From Amycolatopsis tucumanensis (GTDB taxonomy: Bacteria; Actinomycetota; Actinomycetes; Mycobacteriales; Pseudonocardiaceae): a DNA stretch of 35,894 bases. The notes beneath the pieces are model-generated. The model was given only the letters and a program-made list of their open reading frames with translations, made no database searches and was not told where the DNA came from. Each line of letters opens with the position of its first letter. The stretch's first letter is position 1. A program made the translations under genes and the position numbers. Shown here in pieces: positions 7,590-15,612 of the stretch. The stretch is from contig NZ_JAKGSD010000072.1 in NCBI RefSeq assembly GCF_021654135.1, positions 1 through 35,894 on the forward strand. Direction: 5' to 3'.

Positions 7590-8294
7590 GTGGTCACCTT
7601 GAAACCGGCGGATCTCGCGCGCGAGCACGGCATCTCGACGCAGGCGGTGCGCAACTACGAGCGCGACGGCTTCCTCCCGCGCGCCGACCGCACGCCCAGC
7701 GGGTACCGGGTCTACACGGAGGTGCACGCCGCGGCGCTGCGGGCGTTCCTCGCTCTCGTCCGGGCCTACGGGCACGCGATGGCCGGGCAGATCATGAACG
7801 CGCTGAACGAGGGCAGGCTCGACCACGCGCTGACGCTCGTCGACCGCGGGCACGCCCAGCTGTTGCGCGACCGCGAGACGCTGGACTCGGTGCGCAAGGC
7901 GGTCGGCCACCTGACCGAAGCCCCGCCCGTGTCGGAAGGGCCGGCGCGGACGATCGGCGAACTCGCGCGGAGGCTGCGCGTCACGCCGGCGACGCTGCGC
8001 AAGTGGGAGGAGGCGGGCATCGTCGTGCCCACCCGCGACCCGGCGACCGGCTACCGCCTCTACCAGCCCACCGACGTCCGCGACGCGGAACTCGCGCACC
8101 TGCTCCGCCGCGGCGGCTACCTGCTGGAGCACATCGCGGAGGTGGTGCGGCAGATCCGGGCCGCGGGTGGGACGGAGGCGCTGGCCGGCACTTTGACGGC
8201 GTGGCAGGGGAAGCTGACCGCGCAGGGAGTGGCGATGTTGGAGGCCGCCACGCAGCTGAGCGCCTACCTCCGCGTGGCCGAGGCTTCCGGCTGA
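7590..8294 (+). CDS. Tandem MerR-domain regulator (TioE-like)
   Basis: A 234-residue regulator with two MerR-type winged helix-turn-helix units in one chain. The first spans residues ~3-72 (PADLAREHGISTQAVRNYER, then TPSGYRVYTEVHAAALRAFL). The second spans ~115-190 (TIGELARRLRVTPATLRKWE, then ATGYRLYQPTDVRDAELAHLL). This double organisation is typical of TioE-family regulators from actinomycetes. The first domain follows the conserved family opening closely. GTG 7590 lacks a ribosome-binding sequence, but a TAAAGT box ends 9 nt upstream, so translation is probably leaderless. It is divergent from the erythromycin-esterase-like gene, its likely target. The ligand is unknown; no conserved metal-binding cysteines are present. 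Confidence 0.87.
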   Translation: MVTLKPADLAREHGISTQAVRNYERDGFLPRADRTPSGYRVYTEVHAAALRAFLALVRAYGHAMAGQIMNALNEGRLDHALTLVDRGHAQLLRDRETLDSVRKAVGHLTEAPPVSEGPARTIGELARRLRVTPATLRKWEEAGIVVPTRDPATGYRLYQPTDVRDAELAHLLRRGGYLLEHIAEVVRQIRAAGGTEALAGTLTAWQGKLTAQGVAMLEAATQLSAYLRVAEASG

Positions 8295-8298
8295 CGGG

Positions 8299-8965
8299 CG
8301 CGCGGTGGGGATGGGCAGCGTGGGTAGGCAGGCCGCCGCCCGGGGGCAGGCCGGTAGGCGAAGGTCAGGATGGCGCGGCCAGGCAGGCCCGTGAGCCGAG
8401 ACCCGGGCGGCACAGCCCGGACAGGGCCCGCGAGCCGAGGCCGGGATCGCGCGGTGGGGATGGCGCAGCGCGGGTAGGCGAGGCCGCAAGCCCAGCCGAC
8501 GGCCGCGGGGCAGGCCGGTAGGCGAAGGCCAGGATGGCGCGGCCCGGCAGGCAAGCCCCCAAGCGGAGGCCGGGACGGCGCGGCCCCGCAGGCCTGCGAA
8601 CGGAGACCGGGACGGCGCAGCCCGGCCAGGCAGGCACGCGAGCCGAGACCCGGCGGCCCAGACCGGGCCCGCGAGCCGAGGCCGGGATCGCGCGGTGGGG
8701 ACGGCACAGCCCAGGCTAACAGACCCGTGAGCCGAGACCCGGGCAGCACAGCCCAGACCGGGCCCACGAGCCGAAACCCGGATCGCACGGCGCGGATGGC
8801 ACAGCCCAGGCAAACAGACCCGCGAGCCGAGACCCAGGCAGCACAGCCCAGACCGGGCCCACGAGCCGAAACCGGGATCGCACGGTGGGGACGGCACAGC
8901 CCAGACCGGGCCCACGAGCCGAGACCCGGATCGCACGGCGGGGACGGCGCAGCCGGGGCAGGCAG
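8299..8965. repeat. Degenerate tandem repeat array with 95-bp higher-order period
   Basis: This stretch begins 5 nt after the MerR-type stop codon and holds no credible gene. A GAGCCGA core recurs at 8393, 8432, 8640, 8673, 8729, 8768, 8824, 8863 and 8916. In the right half the steps alternate 56 and 39 bp, giving a 95-bp unit (8673 to 8768 to 8863; 8729 to 8824). Each unit carries GCACAGCCCAGACCGGGCCC-type sequence. A different 46-bp block is duplicated at 8343-8388 and 8507-8552 with 2 mismatches. Some units fold into short hairpins, such as CCGGGC-GGCACA-GCCCGG near 8404-8421. Because 95 is not a multiple of three, the repeats change frame from unit to unit, which argues against coding. 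Confidence 0.85.
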
Positions 8966-9081
8966 GGCCGCCATGCCGAGCCAACGGCCTCCCGGCAGTG
9001 CGCGGTCAGTGGCGCCCCAGCGTCCGCAGGCGCGCCACCACCAGGGGAAGCGCCACCAGGCGGCGCCTACCGCCCAATGAC
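8966..9081. other. Intergenic tail after the repeat array
   Basis: About 115 bp separate the array from the stop codon of the nuclease gene. The only structure seen is a short hairpin, GGCGG-CGCCTA-CCGCC (9059-9074), just after the nuclease stop codon on the minus strand, which may help terminate that gene. No open reading frame or promoter is convincing. Confidence 0.4.
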
Positions 9082-10716
9082 CTACAGGTCGCCCATGAAC
9101 GGGATGCCGTTCGCGGTCGTGGTCATCCACTCGCGCAGGGCGTGCGTGGCTCGCACGTCGTCCTCGTTGTAGCGCAGCAGTCGGTCGCGCTGGGTCAGGT
9201 CCGGCTCGCCGCCGTCCATGCCGACCGCCTGGCGGTACCAGCGCATCGACGCCTCGCCGCCTGCTTCCGGGTCGCGCCAGGTGAAGCCGGCCACCGGGGC
9301 CACCACCTTCAGCCCCTTGCCGCGCGAGCACAGGAACTGGTCGGACACGCTGCGGAACAGGTCCACCCACTCGTCCGAGTCCACAAAGGACTGGATCTCC
9401 GCCTTGGCAGGCATGCCGGGGTGGTCGCCGAACCGCTCGACCGACCCGAAGAGCCAGCGGTTCTCGGCCATCGCGTTGTAGCAGTAGGCCCGGAACGTCA
9501 GGCCCGCGGCGAGGGTCCGTTCCCGGACCTCCCGCAGCCAGGTCCAGAACTCCGTGAACGACCGCGCCTCGTCCCCGGTCGGCAGCGGCTGCCAGGTCAC
9601 GAACGCGCGGTAGCCCTGCTCGATCCCGATGTCCGCGCCGCTGAGCAGGCAGCCCCACAGGTAGGCGCCGGACTCGCCGAAGGACTCCATGTCGATGTCG
9701 ACCTCGACGTCCGCCCGCGCCACCTCGACCTCGCGGACGCGGCGCACCATCGTCAGGTCCGCCAGCCACGCCCTCGCCAGCGCGACCGCGTCGGCGAACG
9801 GCCCGGACGTCCAGATGATCGGCGGCTCGTCGTCCGGGTCCAGCGCGGCGAGCTTGTCCACTGTGGAAACCCCGGCGCGGCGCAGCTCCATCGCGTCCTC
9901 ACCGCGCACGACCAGGCTCACGTCCCGCATCGCGGTCAGCTCCGCCTCGCACGTCGGCCACCACGGGCAGGTGCGGCACTCCAGCACACGGGACGGCTCG
10001 GCCAGCGCGGGGCCACCGCTGCGGGCCGCCTCGGCGATCGCCAGCCGGTCGGCGAAGCGCGTGTCGTACTCGGTCAGCGCCGTGCGGCCGTTCGGCCAGG
10101 TCGCGGCGGACAGGTCGTGCCACAGCACCACGTCGGCGTCCAGGCCGATGACACCGCCGACCAGCCGGGCGGACGCCACGCCGTGCGCCTCCAGCATGCG
10201 GCGCAGGTGGGCCAGCCGCATCTGGTCGCGCGGGTGCGAGCGGACCCGGCGCGCCGGGTCGGGGATCGCGTGCCGCGGGTCGAGGTCGTGCGGCGGCGTG
10301 GTGACCGCGCCCGCGCCCGGGTCGGTGATGCGGTGGCGCACCACCAGCACCGGCAGGTACCCGCCCTCGGCGCGGACCAGCAGCTCGGACCCGCCGCGGC
10401 GGTGGCCGGCCCGGTCGGCGGGCAGCAGCGCGCCCCAGATGTAGTCGGCGCCCTGCGCCATCGCCTGCTGGGTCGCGGCGGCCCGCTCCGGCGGCGGCAG
10501 CTCACGGTCGACGACCACCCAGCTCGCGCCCTGGTTGGCCGCGATCAGCCGGTCGCGGATCTCGGCGCGGTGCGCGGCCGCGTCGGCGATGCGCTGCTCG
10601 GCCGACGGGTCCGGCGGGGCCAGCGGCACCTCGCGCATCGCCGGGTCGTGTTCGAGGTGCACGCGACGACGGCAGCGGCTCACCGCGCCGGCCTCGAGCA
10701 GCACCTCAGGTTCCAT
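9082..10716 (-). CDS. TM0106-family RecB-like nuclease with C-terminal DEDD exonuclease-like domain
   Basis: A 544-residue protein. The N-terminal part is RecB/Cas4-like: residues ~1-60 have the SRCRRRVHLEH opening, ~150-200 have VIGLDADVVLWHD and TEYDTRFADRLAIAE, and a cysteine group (CRTCPWWPTCEAEL, with an earlier Cys) suits an Fe-S cluster as in Cas4/AddB relatives. The C-terminal part is RNase H/DEDD-like: VEVDIDMESFGE (motif I), YCYNAMAENRWLFG (motif II region) and LRYNEDDVRATHALREWM (motif III). This domain pair defines the TM0106 family, found alone or fused to helicases. The role is probably DNA processing or repair, undefined in vivo. ATG 10716 lies 7 nt after TAAAGT (10724-10729 on the minus strand), suggesting a leaderless message. 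No helicase or cas gene is adjacent. Confidence 0.9.
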   Translation of the reverse strand: MEPEVLLEAGAVSRCRRRVHLEHDPAMREVPLAPPDPSAEQRIADAAAHRAEIRDRLIAANQGASWVVVDRELPPPERAAATQQAMAQGADYIWGALLPADRAGHRRGGSELLVRAEGGYLPVLVVRHRITDPGAGAVTTPPHDLDPRHAIPDPARRVRSHPRDQMRLAHLRRMLEAHGVASARLVGGVIGLDADVVLWHDLSAATWPNGRTALTEYDTRFADRLAIAEAARSGGPALAEPSRVLECRTCPWWPTCEAELTAMRDVSLVVRGEDAMELRRAGVSTVDKLAALDPDDEPPIIWTSGPFADAVALARAWLADLTMVRRVREVEVARADVEVDIDMESFGESGAYLWGCLLSGADIGIEQGYRAFVTWQPLPTGDEARSFTEFWTWLREVRERTLAAGLTFRAYCYNAMAENRWLFGSVERFGDHPGMPAKAEIQSFVDSDEWVDLFRSVSDQFLCSRGKGLKVVAPVAGFTWRDPEAGGEASMRWYRQAVGMDGGEPDLTQRDRLLRYNEDDVRATHALREWMTTTANGIPFMGDL

Positions 10717-10819
10717 GACACCTACTTTAGAGAGGACCACCGACAGTTCCGCGCCGAGTGTGACCGGCGCATTACGTGTCGGACATGCTCCGGCTTGTGC
10801 GTGCCGCTACATTCAGCCC

Positions 10820-11284
10820 ATGGCTCGCAAGAAGACCAAGATGCCGGCCGAGACGGGCATCACGCCGAAGAAGGCCAAGAACGCGGTCGCCGTGGCGAAG
10901 ATCGTGGTGCCCGCGGTGGCACCCGCGCTGGCACCGCTCGCGGTCAAGGCGGCGAGCGCGGTCCGCGACGCCTACGACCACTACCAGGCGCGGCGCCTCG
11001 GCGTGCCGATCGACCGGCTGTCGGAGTTCACCGGCCGCGGCGCGCACCTGCTGGCGCGCATCGCCGGCACGTCCGAGGCGCTGGCCGAGGTGCGCAAGGC
11101 CGAACGCGCGAGCGACGACGACGTCCGCTTCGCGAAGGACTCGCAGGCGACGCTCGAACAGCTGACCGCCGCGGTACGGGCCGCCGAGCGGATGCCCGGC
11201 ACGCGTCGCAAGGCCGCGCACCAGGCGGTGACGGCCGAGCTGGAGCGGATCGAGGGCCAGCTGCTCAAGCGCCTCGGCGTCTAG
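10820..11284 (+). CDS. Small basic DUF6474-like protein
   Basis: A 154-residue protein with a lysine-rich start (MARKKTKMPAE, TPKKAKNAVAVAKIV), a hydrophobic Ala/Val/Pro segment at ~33-50 (VVPAVAPALAPLAVKAASAV) and a charged alpha-helical remainder ending ELERIEGQLLKRLGV. It resembles the conserved actinobacterial family I know as DUF6474; no function is established. The hydrophobic segment is too Pro/Ala-rich to call a membrane anchor with confidence. TACATT (10808-10813) lies 6 nt before the ATG, so the mRNA is probably leaderless. It is divergent from the nuclease gene with a 103-bp spacer, and its TAG stop directly abuts the stop of the convergent ABC operon. Confidence 0.75.
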   Translation: MARKKTKMPAETGITPKKAKNAVAVAKIVVPAVAPALAPLAVKAASAVRDAYDHYQARRLGVPIDRLSEFTGRGAHLLARIAGTSEALAEVRKAERASDDDVRFAKDSQATLEQLTAAVRAAERMPGTRRKAAHQAVTAELERIEGQLLKRLGV

Positions 11285-12244
11285 CTACTGGATGAAGCCC
11301 TTCGCGACCATCCAGTCGCGGGCGACCTCACCGGCGTCGCGGCCGTCGACGTCGACCTGCTTGCACAACTCGATCATCTGCTGGTTGTCCAGCGCCTTCG
11401 CGACGGGTTCCAGCACCCCGCGCACCGCCGGGTGCGCGTCCAGGAACTCCTTCTTCATCGTGACCGCCGCGTTGTACTGCGGGAAGAACCGCTTGTCGTC
11501 GGCCAGGACGCGGAGGTTCAGGCCGGCGATGCGGCCGTCGGTCGTGAAGATCTCGCCGAAGTTGCAGGTGCCGCTGGCCACCGCGGAGTAGATCGCGCCC
11601 GTGCCGAACGTCTTCACCTCCGTGGTCGGGAAGCCGTAGGTCCGCTGCACGCCCGGCATCCCGTCCTGACGGCTCGCGAACTCCGTCTCCACGCAGAAGA
11701 TCGCCTGTTCCGGGTGCTGCTTCAGGAACTCCGTCATGTCCGAATTGGACCGCAGGTTGTGCTGCCGCGCGTAGGCCTCCGTGGTGGCGAACGCGTAGGT
11801 GTCGTTCACCGGCGAGTAGTCCAGCCAGGTGATGCCGAACTGCGCCTCGTCGGCCGCCTTCGCCGCGTCGAACTGGGCCTTCTCGTCCGGGATCGGCTCG
11901 GTGTTGCCCTGGTAGGAGATCCACGCGGTGCCGGTGTACTCCCACGAGATGTCGATCTGCCCGTTGATCAGCGCCTGCCGCGCGGAGTTCGACCCGCTGA
12001 TGTTCGTCAGGTCGGTGATGTCCGCACCGGCCGCCGACAACGCCAGCTCGGCCATGTAACCCAGGATGATGTTCTCGGTGAAGTCCTTCGACCCCACCGC
12101 GATGTCCACGCCCTCCAGGCTCGGCACCGGCCGGATCGACCCGGGCTTCACGTCGTACGGCAGCGCCGCGTTGACGTCCAGGCCGCACGCGGTGAGCGAG
12201 GTCGTCAGCAGCGCCGCGCCGAGAATCGCCTTGAACCGCTTCAC
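11285..12244 (-). CDS. Osmoprotectant ABC transporter substrate-binding lipoprotein
   Basis: A 319-residue extracytoplasmic lipoprotein. The signal peptide MKRFKAILGAALLTTSLTAC ends in the lipobox LTAC, so Cys20 is the lipidated residue. The mature part is an OpuAC/ProX-type fold: VAVGSKDFTEN-like start (IAVGSKDFTENIILGYMAEL), ALINGQIDISWEYTGTAW, and the NLRVLADDKRFFPQYNAAV segment. Family members bind glycine betaine, choline, carnitine or related quaternary amines through an aromatic cage. The GTG start overlaps the upstream permease stop by 4 bp (GTGA), so it is the last gene of a four-gene operon. The exact ligand cannot be read from sequence. Confidence 0.93.
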   Translation of the reverse strand: MKRFKAILGAALLTTSLTACGLDVNAALPYDVKPGSIRPVPSLEGVDIAVGSKDFTENIILGYMAELALSAAGADITDLTNISGSNSARQALINGQIDISWEYTGTAWISYQGNTEPIPDEKAQFDAAKAADEAQFGITWLDYSPVNDTYAFATTEAYARQHNLRSNSDMTEFLKQHPEQAIFCVETEFASRQDGMPGVQRTYGFPTTEVKTFGTGAIYSAVASGTCNFGEIFTTDGRIAGLNLRVLADDKRFFPQYNAAVTMKKEFLDAHPAVRGVLEPVAKALDNQQMIELCKQVDVDGRDAGEVARDWMVAKGFIQ

Positions 12245-13017
12245 GCCAGCCCCCTCGGTCCGAAGACGCGTTCCATGACCGCGCCCAGCCAGTCGATCAG
12301 CAGCGCGAGGCCGACCGCCAGGATCGCGCCGGTGACCAGCACGGGAACGCGGTTGAGCTTGTACCCGGTGTCGATCAGCTCGCCGAGCCCGCCGCCGTTC
12401 ACGAAGAACGCCAGCGTCGCCGTGCCGACCGCGAGCACCAGCGACGTCCGGAGCCCGGCCAGGATCAGCGGCACCGCCAGCGGCAGCTCGATCCGGAACA
12501 GCACCGCGCGGCCGGACATGCCGATGCCGCGGCCGGCGTCGATCAGCGCCGGGTCGACCGAGTTGATGCCGACGATCGTGTTCCGCAGCACCGGGAGCAG
12601 CGAGTAGAACGCGATCGGCAGCACCGCGACCCAGAACCCGTCCCACTGCGTCCACAGGAAGAACAACACGATCACGCCGAGCGCGGGCGCGGCCTGCCCG
12701 ATGTTCGCGATCGTCAGGAACACCGGCGCGACCGGCCGCGCCCAGGAGCGGGTGAGCACCGCGCCGAGCGGCACCGCGACGCCGACCACGATGACCGCGA
12801 CCGCGACCGTGATCAGCAAGTGCTGCCACGTGGCCTCCAGCAGCCGGGCGGCGTTCAGGTTCTGCGCCTCGATGGCGTCGTTGTCCCGCAGCAGCGCCCA
12901 GGCCACGACCGCGGCGACGACCACCACGACCACCGCGGGCTGCACCAGCAGCCGCGCCCGTTCCGCGCGGCGAGAGCCGGATTCGGTGGTGAACCCCTTG
13001 TCGACGGCTGTGGTCAC
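12241..13017 (-). CDS. Osmoprotectant ABC transporter permease (second)
   Basis: A 258-residue integral membrane permease with ~6 hydrophobic segments and a ~30-residue cytoplasmic N-terminus. The coupling-loop signature is VLRNTIVGINSVDPALIDAGRGIGMSG (written here as two parts: LRNTIVGINSVDPALIDA and GRGIGMSG, residues ~150-175), the OpuB/ProW-type EAA loop contacting the ATPase. GTG 13017 overlaps the ATPase stop by 4 bp, and its own stop overlaps the binding-protein start by 4 bp, so all are translationally coupled. Its N-terminal extension sets it apart from the first permease of the operon. Confidence 0.92.
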   Translation of the reverse strand: MTTAVDKGFTTESGSRRAERARLLVQPAVVVVVVAAVVAWALLRDNDAIEAQNLNAARLLEATWQHLLITVAVAVIVVGVAVPLGAVLTRSWARPVAPVFLTIANIGQAAPALGVIVLFFLWTQWDGFWVAVLPIAFYSLLPVLRNTIVGINSVDPALIDAGRGIGMSGRAVLFRIELPLAVPLILAGLRTSLVLAVGTATLAFFVNGGGLGELIDTGYKLNRVPVLVTGAILAVGLALLIDWLGAVMERVFGPRGLA

Positions 13018-14210
13018 GCCGGCCCCCCGTCGTCGGAGTGCTCCTCGCGCAGCCGCTGGATCGTGCCCATCACGGTGTCCAGCTCGATCATCCCGGCGTA
13101 CTCGCCGCGCGCCCCGGTGACCGGCACGCCGCCGCCCTCGACGAGCATCGCCTCCAGCGCGTCCTGCAGCGTCGACTGCAGGCTCACGTAGTCGCCGATC
13201 GGCTTGCCGACCCCCTCCAGCGAGGTCGCGCTGCCCAGGTCGCGGACGTGCACCCAGCGGACCGGGCGGCGGCGGTGGTCCAGCACCAGCGCGTACGTGC
13301 GGCGCTGCTCGGTCATCTGCCGCCGCAGCTCGGCGGGCGAATCGCCGATCGTCGCGGTCACCGTGTCCTGCTTCAGCTCGACGTCGCGCACCCGCAGCAG
13401 GGTGAGCTGCTTGAGCGAGGCGCCCGCGCCGACGAACCCGGCGACCGTGTCGTCGGCCGGGTTGGCCAGGATCGCGTCCGGGGTGTCGTACTGCAGGATC
13501 TTCGACTGGTTGCCGAGCACCGCGATCTTGTCGCCGAGCTTCACGGCCTCGTCGAAGTCGTGGGTCACGAACACGATCGTCTTGCCCAGTTCGGACTGCA
13601 GCCGCAGCAGCTCGTCCTGCAGGTTGCCGCGGGTGATGGGGTCGACCGCGCCGAACGGCTCGTCCATCAGCAGCACCGGCGGGTCGGCGGCGAGCGCGCG
13701 GGCCACGCCGACGCGCTGCTGCTGGCCGCCGGAGAGCTGGCGCGGGAACCGGTCGTGGAACTGGGCCGGGTCGAGCCCGACCAGGTCGAGCATCTCGTCG
13801 ACGCGGTCGGCGATCTTCTTCTTGTCCCAGCCGAGCAGCCCGGGCACGACCGCGACGTTCTCCGCCACCGTGAAGTGCGGGAACAGCCCGGCCTGCTGGA
13901 TCGCGTAGCCGACCTTGCGGCGCAGGCGGTCCGGGTTGAGGCTCAGCGCGTCCTCACCGCCGATGGTGATCCGGCCGGACGTCGGCTCGATCAGCCGGTT
14001 GATCATCCGCATCGTGGTCGTCTTGCCGCAGCCGGACGGGCCGACCAGGATCACGATCTTCCCAGCCGGGATCGTCATGGTGACGTCGTCGACCGCGGGC
14101 TGGCGCGAGCCGGGGTAGCGCTTGGTGACGTGCTCCAGCTGGATCTCGACGCCGGACACCGCGCCGGATTCGGCCTGTGCGGGAGATTCGATGGTTTCAG
14201 ACACGGACAC
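13014..14210 (-). CDS. Osmoprotectant ABC transporter ATP-binding protein with CBS domains
   Basis: A ~398-residue cytoplasmic ATPase driving uptake. Walker A is GPSGCGKTT (residues 57-65). Q-loop, the LSGGQQQRVGVARAL signature (~150-165), Walker B LLMDEPFGAVDP and switch His (FVTHDFDEA) are all intact. Residues ~270-390 look like a pair of CBS domains (e.g. GVPVTGARGEYAGMIELDTVMG), as in OpuA-type importers where they sense ionic strength. The start is uncertain: GTG 14210 overlaps the upstream permease by 14 bp, while GTG 14204 has AGGGG at a better spacing and would remove two residues. It is the second gene of the operon. Confidence 0.94.
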   Translation of the reverse strand: MSVSETIESPAQAESGAVSGVEIQLEHVTKRYPGSRQPAVDDVTMTIPAGKIVILVGPSGCGKTTTMRMINRLIEPTSGRITIGGEDALSLNPDRLRRKVGYAIQQAGLFPHFTVAENVAVVPGLLGWDKKKIADRVDEMLDLVGLDPAQFHDRFPRQLSGGQQQRVGVARALAADPPVLLMDEPFGAVDPITRGNLQDELLRLQSELGKTIVFVTHDFDEAVKLGDKIAVLGNQSKILQYDTPDAILANPADDTVAGFVGAGASLKQLTLLRVRDVELKQDTVTATIGDSPAELRRQMTEQRRTYALVLDHRRRPVRWVHVRDLGSATSLEGVGKPIGDYVSLQSTLQDALEAMLVEGGGVPVTGARGEYAGMIELDTVMGTIQRLREEHSDDGGPA

Positions 14211-14844
14211 CCCTGGGAACGGTGAAGCGGGAGATCAGGACGTAGATGCCGTCGAGGATCAGCGCGAGGACCACCACGCCGATCGTGCCGGTGAGGGCCT
14301 GGCTCATGGAGTTGGTGCTGCCGGCGTTGGTCAGCCCGGCGAACACCTCGGACCCCAGCCCCGGCCCCTTGGCGTAGGCGGCGATCACCGCGATGCCCAT
14401 CAGCATCTGGGTCGCCACGCGCATGCCGGCCAGGATCGCGGGCCAGGCCAGGCGCAGCTCGACGCGCGTGAGCACGCCGAACCGGCTCATCCCGATGCCC
14501 TTGGCCGCGTCGGTGACCGCGGGGTCGACCCCGCTCAGCCCGACGATGGTGTTGCGCACGATCGGCAGCAGCGCGTACAGCACGAGCGGGATCACGCTGG
14601 GCGCGACGCCGAGCCCGACGACCGGGATCAGCAGCCCGATCAGCGCGAACGACGGGATGGTGAGGACCGTGCTGGCCAGCGCGGTGGCCAGGGCCGATCC
14701 GATGGGGCTGCGGTAGACCGCGACGCCGATCAGCACCCCGATGACGGCGGCGATGATCGTGCACTGCACCACGGCGCTCACGTGGAGCCAGGCCTGCAGC
14801 CCGAGCCTGCTCCACCGATCGGCCACGTATTCGAACAGGTTCAT
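14197..14844 (-). CDS. Osmoprotectant ABC transporter permease (first)
   Basis: A 215-residue membrane permease with 5-6 predicted transmembrane helices, the usual length for OpuBB/OpuBD-type subunits. The ATPase-contact loop reads VRNTIVGLSGVDPAVTDA followed by AKGIGMSR, closely matching the partner permease at 12241-13017, so the pair probably forms a heterodimeric channel. ATG 14844 has GGGAGGAGG upstream, though at a long spacing. It is the first gene of the operon. The 188-bp spacer to the divergent copper operon must hold both promoters; I see only weak promoter-like sequences (for example TTGAGA on the minus strand) and no clear operator. Confidence 0.92.
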   Translation of the reverse strand: MNLFEYVADRWSRLGLQAWLHVSAVVQCTIIAAVIGVLIGVAVYRSPIGSALATALASTVLTIPSFALIGLLIPVVGLGVAPSVIPLVLYALLPIVRNTIVGLSGVDPAVTDAAKGIGMSRFGVLTRVELRLAWPAILAGMRVATQMLMGIAVIAAYAKGPGLGSEVFAGLTNAGSTNSMSQALTGTIGVVVLALILDGIYVLISRFTVPRGVRV

Positions 14845-15032
14845 CCCCGGTGGCCGCCTCCTCCCGGTTCGTCGTTCACTCGTCCGGCCTACCCACCGTT
14901 GCCGAAAAACGTGAAAGTCTCAACTACCGACACCGGGTGACGGTCCATTGAGCACCGATTTCCGGACCGCTCCCAGCGTTCACCACCCGGGACGCCGTCG
15001 CATGATCATTCCCGGTCTCCTACCCTGGATCG

Positions 15033-15587
15033 GTGAGCAAGCGACCCCAGCGACACGGAGCGTCACGCACCGTGCGCGGCGTCCTGCTCGCGCTCACCTC
15101 CGGCGGCCTGGCCGTCAGCGCGCACGCGCTCGCCCACGGCGGCCTGCCGGACACCGCGCTGACGCTGCTGCTCGTCCTGCTCGTCGGCTGGACCGGCACC
15201 GCGCTGGCCGACCGCACCCGCGGCCCGGTCGGCGTGCTCGCCGTCCTCGGCGCGGCCCAGCTGCTGATGCACGTCGTGCTCGACGAGCTGATGCCGCACG
15301 CCGGCGACATGCCCGGCGCGATGTTCGCCGCCCACGCGGGCGCGACCGTCGTGACCGGACTGCTGCTGGCGCACGCCGAAGCGCTGCTGGACGTCGCCGC
15401 CGCGCGGTTGTCACTGCTGCTCCCGGTCCTGTTCGGACCGCTCCCGCCGCCGGTCCCGCTGCCCGTCGCGCCCGCTCCGGCGCCGGGCGTGCCGCAGGTG
15501 CGGGTGCTGTTGAGCCGGATGCACGCGAGGCGAGGCCCGCCCGCGCGCCCGGCGCACCACACCCTTCACCTCAGCGCAGCGCGCTGA
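15033..15587 (+). CDS. Uncharacterised His/Met-rich membrane protein of the copper operon
   Basis: A 184-residue integral membrane protein with about four hydrophobic segments (residues ~15-32, ~38-55, ~62-78, ~95-135). His and Met residues cluster in and near membrane segments, for example LLMHVVLDELMPHAGDM followed by an AAHAGAT segment, and the C-terminal tail is basic and His-rich (PAHHTLHL). I do not recognise a named family. It is the first gene of a run with ycnI, copC and copD, 25 bp before ycnI, so copper transport or sensing is a reasonable guess from context only. TACCCT (15021-15026) sits 6 nt before the GTG, suggesting a leaderless transcript. Confidence 0.75.
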   Translation: MSKRPQRHGASRTVRGVLLALTSGGLAVSAHALAHGGLPDTALTLLLVLLVGWTGTALADRTRGPVGVLAVLGAAQLLMHVVLDELMPHAGDMPGAMFAAHAGATVVTGLLLAHAEALLDVAAARLSLLLPVLFGPLPPPVPLPVAPAPAPGVPQVRVLLSRMHARRGPPARPAHHTLHLSAAR

Positions 15588-15612
15588 CCCACTCACTTCT
15601 TTCAGGAGCATC

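Noticed and set aside
8299..8965. CRISPR array
   Set aside because: Repeats are degenerate, spacers are themselves repeated, step lengths alternate, and no cas genes are present. The TM0106 nuclease next to it shares a fold with Cas4 but belongs to a separate family.
8264..9769. Long open frames on the minus strand across the repeat array (also 7311-8984)
   Set aside because: They run through the tandem array and into neighbouring genes in the wrong frame, are rich in Pro/Arg/Gly/Ser/Ala, and the 95-bp period shifts frame at each unit.
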